From: Bacillota bacterium
GTDB taxonomy: Bacteria; Bacillota; Clostridia; Christensenellales; Aristaeellaceae
Assembly: GCA_023411375.1 (NCBI GenBank)
Contig: JAEYOW010000053.1
Location: forward strand, 1 to 62,536
Length of the DNA stretch: 62,536 bases
Direction: 5' to 3'
Under the pieces are notes generated by a model. It worked only from the letters and a program-made list of their open reading frames with translations, was not told the DNA's origin and did not search any database. The position numbers and the translations under genes were made by a program. Positions 42,016 through 50,065 of the stretch are shown here, one piece after another (position 1 is the stretch's first letter; each line of letters opens with the position of its first letter).

Positions 42016-43572
42016 TCAGACGGCGTATTTCTCCAGCGTTTTGCGCACAGCGCCCACGCCCATGCACATTTCTGAAAACATGCTTTCCGCCTTCCGGCCA
42101 AGGCCGCAGGCATACAAATCCACGCCGCAGAACTCCTCATTTTCAAACAAAGGCCTGAGCCGCTCCGTATCAAAGGGCATGCCTAGCCGGAAGCCCTCCA
42201 GCAGGGGCGTCAGCGCGGGCAGGTTGGGGTCGGGCGAAAGCTCAAACGGGTCGCCTTCGTCCCCTATGCCCGTCAGGTAACGGGCGTAGCCCGCGAATGC
42301 CAGCGGGATGCACGTAAGAAAGCCTAAATCCTCCTTCCCGGCGGCAAGATACGCCTTGAGCGTCTCACCAAAGCGCACGGGCAGCTTTTTTGACGTATCA
42401 CAAACAATGCGTTGCGGCGAATCCGGCATATAGGGGTTGGGCAGGCGAAGGGTCAGAACTTCGCGGATAAACGTATCGGCGCTCATTACCCCGGGGTCGC
42501 ACACCACCGGCATGCCCTCGTCGTAGCCCAGCTTTTCAACCAGCCTGACAAGCGTCCTATCCTTCATTTCCTCGCAAATTTTCGAATAACCCAGCAGGCA
42601 GCCGAAAACCGCCAGGAAAGTGTGCAGCGGGTTAAGGCATGTGCAAACTTTCATTTTTTCAATTCGGTTCACCGTATCGCGCGTGCCGAAGATCACCCCG
42701 GCCTTCTCCAGCGGCGGCCTACCGGCGGGAAACGAATCCTCAATGGCAAGGTATTCGCATTCCTCGGCGTTGACCATGCCGCTAACAAAGGTGCGCTTGC
42801 CCGTTACCACCAGCTCCGCATCCTCAAAGCCCTCCTCAACCAGCATCTGCATTACCTCCGGGGACGGGCGCGGGGTAATCTTGTCGATCATGCTCCACGG
42901 AAAACTAACCTGCGCCGGATCGTCCAGGTAAGCAAGGAAGTCCGGTCTGACCAGCCCCTTTTCGGCCCAACTCCCCGCCACCCGTCTCACGCTAGCGTAT
43001 AAAATGGTGCCGTTGTGGGAGCAGTTATCCATACTGACCATGGCAATGGGCTTTGCGCCCGCCAGATAGCGTTCGTACAGCAAACGGGCCAGAATGCCCA
43101 TAATGGTCTCCGGCGCGTCAAAATTGTCCGTTTCACCCACGCCATAACCCTTTTCCGTTATCGTCATAGAAACCATCTGTAAGCTATCCGATGTAAAGAC
43201 TTCGCGGACTCGCGCAAGGCTGCTTCTGTAGCCCAGCGCCTCCGCCACGGATGCTACCACCCGCTTTTCCACCCTGCCGTCGCTTTTGAGCGAAACCGCC
43301 AGGCACAGGTTGTCAAACGGCGTGAACGCCTTGTCGATAATTTCCTCGTCGTAGGTTTCCACGACGATCATTCCCCGGTCGGTTGCGCCCGCGTCCAAAA
43401 GCTTTTGACACAGCACGCACGGGAACGCGCGCAGGATATTGCCCGCGCCGAAGTGCAACCAGGTGGGCGCAGTCTTTGTCCTTTGCGCCATTTTTGCCAC
43501 GTCAAACGCAGGCAGCAGATATCCCTTTTCCAGATATTCCGGGGATTGAATGCCTTGAAGACTCAGCTTCAT
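42016..43572 (-). CDS. uxuB: Fructuronate reductase / mannitol dehydrogenase family protein
   Basis: 518 residues of the polyol-specific long-chain dehydrogenase family. The N-terminal domain has LHFGAGNILRAFPC and IVVETYDEE, and the C-terminal active-site run is KVCTCLNPLHTFLAVFG with lysine, asparagine and histidine as in mannitol dehydrogenase. The pairing with uxuA indicates reduction of D-fructuronate to D-mannonate with NADH. A GTG two codons upstream is possible, but GGGAGG is spaced 7 nt from this ATG and only 1 nt from the GTG. Two bases separate it from the uxuA stop. Confidence 0.9.
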   Translation of the reverse strand: MKLSLQGIQSPEYLEKGYLLPAFDVAKMAQRTKTAPTWLHFGAGNILRAFPCVLCQKLLDAGATDRGMIVVETYDEEIIDKAFTPFDNLCLAVSLKSDGRVEKRVVASVAEALGYRSSLARVREVFTSDSLQMVSMTITEKGYGVGETDNFDAPETIMGILARLLYERYLAGAKPIAMVSMDNCSHNGTILYASVRRVAGSWAEKGLVRPDFLAYLDDPAQVSFPWSMIDKITPRPSPEVMQMLVEEGFEDAELVVTGKRTFVSGMVNAEECEYLAIEDSFPAGRPPLEKAGVIFGTRDTVNRIEKMKVCTCLNPLHTFLAVFGCLLGYSKICEEMKDRTLVRLVEKLGYDEGMPVVCDPGVMSADTFIREVLTLRLPNPYMPDSPQRIVCDTSKKLPVRFGETLKAYLAAGKEDLGFLTCIPLAFAGYARYLTGIGDEGDPFELSPDPNLPALTPLLEGFRLGMPFDTERLRPLFENEEFCGVDLYACGLGRKAESMFSEMCMGVGAVRKTLEKYAV

Positions 43573-43574
43573 TT

Positions 43575-44651
43575 TCACGCCTCCCGCCCGCGTTCGCTTT
43601 TGACCGCGTCGTACAGGCCGAGGATATACTGGCTGCCCAACGCGCGGTCATACAGGCCGTAGCCGGGCATGGCGACCTCGCCCCAGATTGCGCGGCCATG
43701 GTCCGGCCGGACGGGGCCCGCAAAGCCAATATCAACCAGCGCGCGTACGATTTCAGGCATGTTCAGATCGCCGTCGGCGGCATAGTGGGCGGATTCCTCA
43801 AACTGCCCGGGTCCCGTATGCCTGGTATTGCGCACATGTGCGAAGTGGATGCGGCCCTTTAAACTGCGGATGATATCGGGAATATCGTTATCCGGATTGG
43901 AGCTCAGGCTGCCGGTACAAAGAGTGACGCCGTTGTACGGATTGGGCACGGCATCCATCAGTCGGTGCAAATCCGCCTTGTTTTTCATAATGCGCGGCAG
44001 GCCAAACACGCTCCAAGCCGGGTCGTCGATATGGATGGCCATATTTACATCGTACTCGTCGCATACCGGCATGATGGCTTTGAGGAAGTAAACAAGGTTT
44101 TGAAAGAGCTTTTCCTCATCCACTTCCCGATACATTTCAAACAGTTCCTTCACATGCGCCATGCGCTCCGGCTCCCAACCGGGCAGAATAAAACCGTTAC
44201 TATCCGTATCGATCTGTTCAAACATCCTTTGCGGGTCAATCCGGTCGATCTTTTCCTGATCGTAGGCAAGCACGGTGGAGCCGTCCGCACGCATCTTGGC
44301 CAGGTCGGAGCGCGTCCAGTCGAACACGGGCATGAAATTATAGCAGATCATATGAATATCCGCCTGTCCCAGCTTGCGGATGGTGTTCATATAGCTCTGA
44401 ATGTAGCGGTCGCGCTCAGGCGCGCCCACCTTGATGGCGTCATGAATGTTTACGCTTTCAATTCCTGAAAGCTCCAAGCCTGCGTCCTCGACGGTTTTCT
44501 TCATCCGCGCGATTGCGTCCGCATCCCACTCGTCGCCCGGTTTGGTATCATACAATGTTGTAATTATGCCGGTCATGCCGGGAATTTGCCTGATTTGCCA
44601 AAGCTTTACGGAATCGAATTTCTCGCCATACCACCGAAAGGTCATTTTCAT
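43575..44651 (-). CDS. uxuA: Mannonate dehydratase
   Basis: 358 residues, typical of UxuA. It dehydrates D-mannonate to 2-keto-3-deoxygluconate using a divalent metal. Family blocks visible are MTFRWYGEKFDSVKLWQIRQ, ESVNIHDAIKVG, MICYNFMPVFDWTRSDL, MAIHIDDPAW, IHFAHVRN and PVRPDHGRAIWGE. GGGGGAGG lies 8 nt before the ATG; a TTG two codons earlier is less suited. It is the first gene of uxuA-uxuB and shares its product with UxaA. Confidence 0.95.
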   Translation of the reverse strand: MKMTFRWYGEKFDSVKLWQIRQIPGMTGIITTLYDTKPGDEWDADAIARMKKTVEDAGLELSGIESVNIHDAIKVGAPERDRYIQSYMNTIRKLGQADIHMICYNFMPVFDWTRSDLAKMRADGSTVLAYDQEKIDRIDPQRMFEQIDTDSNGFILPGWEPERMAHVKELFEMYREVDEEKLFQNLVYFLKAIMPVCDEYDVNMAIHIDDPAWSVFGLPRIMKNKADLHRLMDAVPNPYNGVTLCTGSLSSNPDNDIPDIIRSLKGRIHFAHVRNTRHTGPGQFEESAHYAADGDLNMPEIVRALVDIGFAGPVRPDHGRAIWGEVAMPGYGLYDRALGSQYILGLYDAVKSERGREA

Positions 44652-44673
44652 TTGCAATTCCTCCCCCTAATAG

Positions 44674-44691
44674 CATGTATTCTAAAACATG
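44674..44691. promoter_or_regulatory. Inverted repeat over the uxuA -10, candidate operator
   Basis: CATGT-N8-ACATG spans the predicted -10 box of the uxuAB promoter, so a bound repressor would block polymerase. The sequence differs from the candidate operator of uxaBA. Confidence 0.45.
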
Positions 44692-44707
44692 TAAGCCCTT
44701 TCGTCAA
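44679..44707 (-). promoter_or_regulatory. Sigma-A promoter of uxuA-uxuB
   Basis: Minus strand TTGACG (44702-44707), 17-base spacer, TAGAAT (44679-44684). Confidence 0.75.
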
Positions 44708-44723
44708 TTGGCAAAGTGCATCA

Positions 44724-44761
44724 AAAAATCGGGTCAAAAAGCACGGTTTGCCCTTTGACCC
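44724..44761 (-). terminator. Rho-independent terminator of glmS
   Basis: GGGTCAAA and TTTGACCC form the stem, followed on the minus strand by GATTTTTTG. It lies about 25 bases after the glmS stop and just upstream of the uxuA promoter. Confidence 0.85.
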
Positions 44762-44783
44762 GCCTGCGCCGCCGCGTATCTTC

Positions 44784-46619
44784 CTATTCTACTGTTACGC
44801 TCTTAGCCAGGTTGCGCGGCTTATCCACATCGCATCCGCGCGCGACCGCCATGCAATAGGCAAAAAGCTGTAAGGGAATTACCGCCAGCAGCGGCACGAA
44901 TAAATCATCCGCGTCGGGGATGGCAATCACCTCGTCCACCTGCCCCTGAACCCGCGCGATCAAGCTCTCGCGGCATACGGCAAGCACGCGCGCGCCGCGC
45001 GCGGCCACCTCCCGCAGGTTGCTCATGGTTTTCTCCAGCAACGCGGGCTGGGTAATGGTCGCCACTACCAGCCGTCCTTCCTTAAGCAGCGCGATCGGCC
45101 CGTGCTTGAGCTCGCCCGCCGCGTACGCCTCGCTGAAAATGTAGCTGACCTCCTTGAGCTTAAGCGCCGCTTCCATGGAGAGCGCGTAATCCAGCCCGCG
45201 CCCGACAAAGAACACGTGCTTTTTCTGGCTGGCGGTGCTTGCAAAACGCTGGAGCGCTTCCTCGGTTTTCAGGGCGATTTCGGCCTTTGCGGGCAAATGC
45301 CTCAGTTCTTCCATCATCTCCTGCGCGCGCCCGGTGGGCAGCTCTTCGCGCATGTCGCCCAGGGCGATGGCCAGCATCAGCATCACTTCGGCCTGCGTCA
45401 TATAGGCCTTTGTGCTCGCTACTGCAATCTCTGGCCCCGCATAGGTATAAAGGGTATTCTCGTCGCCGACTTCTCGCGCGATGGTGGAACCCACCACATT
45501 GCACACGGCCAGCACGCGCGCTCCGCGCCGCTTAGCCTCACGCAGCGCCGCGAGCGTATCCGCTGTTTCGCCGCTTTGCGAGACGGCGATGAACAGCTCG
45601 TTTTCCCCGATGATAGGATTCCGGTAACGGTATTCGCTGGCGATTTCCGCCTCCACGGGCAAGCGGGCGAGCTTCTCAATCGCGTACTTGCCAATCACCC
45701 CCGCGTGATAGGCCGTCCCACAGGCGACAATGCTGATTTTGCGCAGATTCTTCACTTCCCCTGCGGTCAGCGGCAGCCAGGTGTAATCGCTAGGCTTGCC
45801 GGAATAGCGCGGAGCGAAAGTCTTTTGCAATGCCGTCGGTTGCTCATGGATTTCCTTGAGCATATAGTGCGCATAACCGCCCTTTTCCGCGCTTGACAGG
45901 TCCCAGTCCACATGGAATAAGGCGTGTTCCCTGCTTTTTCCATAGGCGTCGAAAACGCTGATGCCATGCGCGTCAAGCACGCCAATCTCCTTATCCTGAA
46001 GAAAGATCACATCCCGCGTATGGCTTAAAAGCGCAGGGATGTCGGACGCGATAAATCCCTCCCCGTCCCTCGCGCCGATGACGAGCGGGCTGTCATTGCG
46101 CGCGCAGTACAGCACGCCCGGTTCCCGATCGCAGATCACGCCCAGGGCATAGCTGCCCTCCAGCATGCCCATCGCGCGGATCAGCGCGCGCTTCATGTCG
46201 CCGTCATACAGAAAGTTTAGCAGATGAGCCACGACCTCCGTATCTGTCTGGCTGACAAACCGCGCGCCCGTGCTTTCCAGGTGACGGCGAAGCGCCTCGT
46301 GGTTTTCGATGATGCCGTTATGCACAACGGCAATGCCGCCCTTAACGTCCGTATGCGGATGTGCGTTTAAATCGCTCGGTTCTCCATGGGTCGCCCAGCG
46401 CGTATGTCCAATGCCGATTTGACCGGAAAGGGGCTGTTCGGCCAGCAGGCTTTCCAGATTTTCCAGACGGCCTTTTGCCTTTTTCACATTGATTTTGCCA
46501 TGACCGTCGATGATGGCAACGCCCGCGCTGTCATACCCGCGGTAGGAGAGTCGGGCAAGTCCCTCCAGCAGAATGGGCGAGGCCTCCCTGGACCCGATAT
46601 AGCCAACAATACCGCACAT
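44784..46619 (-). CDS. glmS: Glutamine-fructose-6-phosphate aminotransferase
   Basis: 611 residues, the usual length. It makes glucosamine 6-phosphate from fructose 6-phosphate and glutamine, the first step to UDP-GlcNAc and peptidoglycan. The N-terminal glutaminase has the nucleophile Cys2 in MCGIVGYIG, plus GHTRWATHGEPS and HNGIIEN. Two SIS isomerase domains follow, with ACGTAYHAG, SQSGETADTL, EVGDEN, ELKHGPIAL, and the C-terminal PRNLAKSVTVE. GGAGG precedes the ATG. The 60-base gap to spoIIQ is too short for a glmS ribozyme, so control must differ from the Bacillus glucosamine-6-phosphate ribozyme. Confidence 0.97.
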   Translation of the reverse strand: MCGIVGYIGSREASPILLEGLARLSYRGYDSAGVAIIDGHGKINVKKAKGRLENLESLLAEQPLSGQIGIGHTRWATHGEPSDLNAHPHTDVKGGIAVVHNGIIENHEALRRHLESTGARFVSQTDTEVVAHLLNFLYDGDMKRALIRAMGMLEGSYALGVICDREPGVLYCARNDSPLVIGARDGEGFIASDIPALLSHTRDVIFLQDKEIGVLDAHGISVFDAYGKSREHALFHVDWDLSSAEKGGYAHYMLKEIHEQPTALQKTFAPRYSGKPSDYTWLPLTAGEVKNLRKISIVACGTAYHAGVIGKYAIEKLARLPVEAEIASEYRYRNPIIGENELFIAVSQSGETADTLAALREAKRRGARVLAVCNVVGSTIAREVGDENTLYTYAGPEIAVASTKAYMTQAEVMLMLAIALGDMREELPTGRAQEMMEELRHLPAKAEIALKTEEALQRFASTASQKKHVFFVGRGLDYALSMEAALKLKEVSYIFSEAYAAGELKHGPIALLKEGRLVVATITQPALLEKTMSNLREVAARGARVLAVCRESLIARVQGQVDEVIAIPDADDLFVPLLAVIPLQLFAYCMAVARGCDVDKPRNLAKSVTVE

Positions 46620-46661
46620 AATTCCGCCTCCAGATTGATGGGTCGTTTTGCAACGTTATGC

Positions 46662-46690
46662 AATGTATCATAATGTATTTTATTTGTCAA
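46662..46690 (-). promoter_or_regulatory. Sigma-A promoter of glmS
   Basis: Minus strand TTGACA (46685-46690), 17 bases, TACATT (46662-46667). The -35 box overlaps the last codons and stop of spoIIQ. Confidence 0.7.
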
Positions 46691-47390
46691 CCCCCAAAAA
46701 GACGCCAAGCGGATCCACAGGACGGCCGTTCAGCCAGATTTCCAGATGCAGATGCGGGGCCGCGTCGCTTTCAGCCAACACGCCATTTCCCACATGGCCG
46801 ATTGTCTGTCCTTGCATGACGGGGTCCCCCGCTTTTACATAGCTCGCGTCGCTCAGGCCGGCGTAAATGCTCTCATACCCATTGCCGTGGTCGATGCGGA
46901 CACACAGCCCCATTTCATTATCCTGCCATACGTTTCGCACGGCGCCGCCAAAGCAGGCGGAAACCGGCGTGCCGTACTCCGCTTGGAGGTCGATTCCCGC
47001 GTGCACCTGCCAGGCGTTGCTTTGGGAAAAAAACTGCGGCTCGGTATCGCTGAAGGTGCGGTCCGTAAACCCGCTCACCGGCTGCGTAAACGAGTAGGAC
47101 GGCTGTGTGGGAACGGCAAGCGGTTCGCCTGCGCCCTGGCTGGCGATCAGCGACTGCGCTTCTGACAGAGTCTGCGAATCCTCCATACCGGCGGCGCTTT
47201 GCGCCTCCTCCTGCCGGGCGCTCACAGGCGGCTCCTCCGCCTCATCCCGCATGCGAAAGGTATAAAACGCGCTCAGCACGATAACGAGAACACACACGCC
47301 CAGAACCACGTAGAAACCCTGTTTCTCCATCAGGCGGTCGTAGCGGGCATAAGCGCGCTTGACCCCTTGCCAAAAGCGGCTGTTTTGCAT
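46680..47390 (-). CDS. spoIIQ: Stage II sporulation protein Q-like LytM/M23 endopeptidase
   Basis: 236 residues with a short cytoplasmic N terminus, one membrane helix (about 20-42), a Ser/Gln-rich linker and a C-terminal LytM domain. The zinc ligands are intact: HAGID supplies His and Asp, and HLHLEIW supplies the HxH pair. In Bacillus SpoIIQ the first ligand is lost, whereas clostridial SpoIIQ keeps it, so this protein may cleave peptide cross-links during engulfment. It directly follows spoIID, as in B. subtilis, which supports the name over a generic M23 peptidase. The second ATG is preferred on ribosome-site spacing. Confidence 0.85.
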   Translation of the reverse strand: MQNSRFWQGVKRAYARYDRLMEKQGFYVVLGVCVLVIVLSAFYTFRMRDEAEEPPVSARQEEAQSAAGMEDSQTLSEAQSLIASQGAGEPLAVPTQPSYSFTQPVSGFTDRTFSDTEPQFFSQSNAWQVHAGIDLQAEYGTPVSACFGGAVRNVWQDNEMGLCVRIDHGNGYESIYAGLSDASYVKAGDPVMQGQTIGHVGNGVLAESDAAPHLHLEIWLNGRPVDPLGVFLGVDK

Positions 47391-47441
47391 GGGCATCCCT
47401 CCGCGAATAGGGTTGCCGCAACGTTGGCATCCTATACAGGC

Positions 47442-48563
47442 TCAGCGCTTTTCCAATTGCGTGCCGGGGTAATAATGTGCAAGGATGTCACGATAGCCAG
47501 AACCGGCCGCCGCCATGCTGTTGGCGCCCGCCTGGCTCATGCCCACGCCGTGTCCGTAGCCCCGTTGGTGAAAGGTTACGCTTTGAGCGTCGGTTGACAA
47601 CGTGAACCAAGTGCTGCGCAAGCCAAGCGCTTTTCGAAATGCCGTCGCCTCAACCTCATGGCCGTTTAGCAACACGCTTTTCACCCGCCCCGTCGGCGTA
47701 TACTCCCCCACAATCAGCGACTGCCGCACCTCCTCCGCCGTAACGTCCAGCTCCGGCAACGCGGCTGAAAGCAGCCGCGCCGCTTCCTCAAAGGTATAAG
47801 CCGTATCGGTGTAAAAACCGCGCGTGTCCTCCTCCCCAGCGCTGTCCACGCTGATAAGATACGGAAGGGTCTGCGCAAAAACCGTCTGCGCGGCCTCCGT
47901 CGTGCCGCCGCTGATGGCGTGATACATCACCGTAATCGGTTCGCCGCCGTAGGTTAACAGCTCGTCCGCTGTTTCTGCAACCGCTTTCATGATTCGCTCC
48001 CGGTACACGCCGTATTCCTCTCCCCATTTTTCACGGCATTCCACCAAGGTCGCGTATCCCTGACAATGCGCGCTATCCGTGCAGATCGCCGCGCTCTCAT
48101 GAAGCGGACAGCCGCCGTTTTGCATCTGATAAATCGCCCGCGTTCGCGCCGCGACCGCCTGTGCCTTCAGCGCCTCCATATGGTAAGCGGCCGGTACTTC
48201 GGCCGCCACCACCCCGCATACGTAGCCCTCCAGCGTCATGGATACCAGGCGGTCTTCCTCCGCCACATATACCGCGATCATGGGACTTTCCCCGCCGCCG
48301 TCCATTAGGCGGGCAAGCTCCCGGTCGTCCGTATCCATGCCGTCCTCGGGCAGCGTAACGGCCTCCGGCTTAACCGTCTGGACCGGCATCCACAGCAAGA
48401 GCACGCGGCTTAAGCGAGAGGGCAAAAGCACGCGCGCCTGCCAGAAGGGTGTCTCCAACGCCTGAAACTGCTTGGCGCTTACCGGTGCGCCAAGCATCTT
48501 CCAAAATAGCAAAAGCGCCAGTATCAGCGCCGAAAGCCAAAGGGGCGGATAACCTTTTTTCAT
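47442..48563 (-). CDS. spoIID: Stage II sporulation protein D, engulfment lytic transglycosylase
   Basis: 373 residues. An N-terminal membrane helix (LWLSALILALLLFW) is followed by the SpoIID/LytB domain: LEGYVCGVVAAEVPAAYHMEALKAQAVAARTR in blocks, CTDSAHCQGY, VMYHAISGGTTE and a C-terminal GYGHGVGMSQAGAN. The expected catalytic glutamate is in AAEVPA. It degrades septal glycan during forespore engulfment, with SpoIIQ. The start at MKKGYPP is chosen from GGAGGG spacing. A CATACTTT box upstream (48581-48588, minus) resembles a sigma-E -10 element, but no matching -35 could be assigned. Confidence 0.9.
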   Translation of the reverse strand: MKKGYPPLWLSALILALLLFWKMLGAPVSAKQFQALETPFWQARVLLPSRLSRVLLLWMPVQTVKPEAVTLPEDGMDTDDRELARLMDGGGESPMIAVYVAEEDRLVSMTLEGYVCGVVAAEVPAAYHMEALKAQAVAARTRAIYQMQNGGCPLHESAAICTDSAHCQGYATLVECREKWGEEYGVYRERIMKAVAETADELLTYGGEPITVMYHAISGGTTEAAQTVFAQTLPYLISVDSAGEEDTRGFYTDTAYTFEEAARLLSAALPELDVTAEEVRQSLIVGEYTPTGRVKSVLLNGHEVEATAFRKALGLRSTWFTLSTDAQSVTFHQRGYGHGVGMSQAGANSMAAAGSGYRDILAHYYPGTQLEKR

Positions 48564-48697
48564 ATGCATCCCTCCAAAGCAAAGTATGCGGTTTATGCGC
48601 ACGGCAGAACAATCGCGCGGCGATGCAGCATTTTCGCCTTTTAACGCGTTTTATGGTAAGATTGACGTATGCTTTCCGGAAAGGAGATCAACCAAAG

Positions 48698-50059
48698 ATG
48701 AAACGAATGCTTATCCTTTTCCTCTCCCTGCTGCTTCTGCTGCCGATGGCCGCAAGCGCGCAGTCGCCCACTACCTCGCCGGATTACGCAAGCCTTGCGG
48801 CCGGGGCGCAGGGCGATGAGGTTTTGAAGCTGCAGCAGCGCCTGATCGAGCTTGGGCTTACGGGCTCAAAGGCGGACGGTATCTACGGCAAGCAAACGAC
48901 GATCGCCGTCGCCGAGGCGCAGCGGCTTTTGCTTGCCGCAGGCTACGACGTGCCCTCCGATGGAACCGCAGACAAAAAGACGCAAGCCCTGCTTTTCGAT
49001 GAAAGCGCAAGGGACGCGCTTACCACTTTGCGTTCCGGAAGCAAGGGCGAGCGCGTGCGGCAGCTTCAGTCTCGCCTGATTGATCTCAAGCTTTTGGATG
49101 GAAGCGCCGACGGCGCTTATGGAGCCAATACGGAAAACGCCGTGCGCGCCTTTCAAAAAACCATGCAAAGGCTTGGCGCGCCGGACGTAAAAATCGACGG
49201 CGTCGCTTCCCCCGCGCTGGTTACGCTTTTAAACGCGGACCTGTCCGCATACGGTTTTGTCGCGCCCATCTATTTTGACCTCTCTAGCCCGCTTTCGCTC
49301 ACACCGGATTATCTTTACGCAAAGGGCTGCGTGGTTATGGACGCGCCAACCGGAGAAATTCTTTTTGAAAGCAACGCGGATACGCCCCTTTACCCCGCCA
49401 GCACCACCAAGATTATGACGCTTCTTCTGGCCGTCGAGCAGGGGGAACTGGAGGATACCGTCACAATTCCCGCCAGCGCGGCGGACGTGCCGAAGGATAG
49501 CTCTCTCGTACCCGTATATGAGGGTGAACAGATGCGGATGCTTGACCTTCTGTACGGGTTAATGATCCGCTCCGGCAACGACGCGGCCAACGCCGTGGCC
49601 GAGCTGTGCGCCGGCAACGTGGACGCCTTTGTCTCCCGAATGAATCAGAAGGCCGCCGAGCTGGGCATGAACAATACGCATTTTATAAATCCGCACGGCT
49701 ATCACGATCCAGAGCACTATACCACAGCACGGGACCTCGCTATTCTGACGCGCCAGGGGCTAACCAACGCGACCTTCTGCCAGGTCGTCACCTGCCTGAG
49801 CTACACGCTTCCGCCCACCTCTCTGCGCGCGGGACTGCCTCTGAGCAACACCTATGAAATTTTCGACCCCGCCTCTCCCTACTATATCAGCGGGGCGGCG
49901 GGGGTCAAAAGCGGCTATACGTCCCTTGCGGGCTTTTGCTATGTTGGGGCGGCGCAGCGGGATGGAAAAACGCTGATCGCCGTGGTGCTTGGCGCGCCAA
50001 GCCGAAACCGCGCATGGCTGGATTTGCAGAAGCTGTTTGAATATGGCTTCGCGAAATAA
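48698..50059 (+). CDS. D-alanyl-D-alanine carboxypeptidase with two peptidoglycan-binding domains
   Basis: 453 residues with a signal peptide (about 1-21). Two PG_binding_1 repeats occupy about 33-100 and 110-180 (GDEVLKLQQRLIELG and GERVRQLQSRLIDL with DGxYGxxT). A peptidase S11 domain follows: SxxK at 235-238 (Ser235, Lys238), SGN at 292-294, KSG at 404-406. It trims the terminal D-Ala of peptidoglycan stem peptides outside the cell, like DacB/DacF. It is divergent from spoIID. The upstream 83 codons in frame are non-coding; the chosen ATG has GGAGATCA upstream. Confidence 0.92.
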   Translation: MKRMLILFLSLLLLLPMAASAQSPTTSPDYASLAAGAQGDEVLKLQQRLIELGLTGSKADGIYGKQTTIAVAEAQRLLLAAGYDVPSDGTADKKTQALLFDESARDALTTLRSGSKGERVRQLQSRLIDLKLLDGSADGAYGANTENAVRAFQKTMQRLGAPDVKIDGVASPALVTLLNADLSAYGFVAPIYFDLSSPLSLTPDYLYAKGCVVMDAPTGEILFESNADTPLYPASTTKIMTLLLAVEQGELEDTVTIPASAADVPKDSSLVPVYEGEQMRMLDLLYGLMIRSGNDAANAVAELCAGNVDAFVSRMNQKAAELGMNNTHFINPHGYHDPEHYTTARDLAILTRQGLTNATFCQVVTCLSYTLPPTSLRAGLPLSNTYEIFDPASPYYISGAAGVKSGYTSLAGFCYVGAAQRDGKTLIAVVLGAPSRNRAWLDLQKLFEYGFAK

Positions 50060-50065
50060 GGCCGC

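Noticed and set aside
46620..46679. Possible glmS ribozyme
   Set aside because: Only 60 bases are available before spoIIQ and no ribozyme core could be seen.
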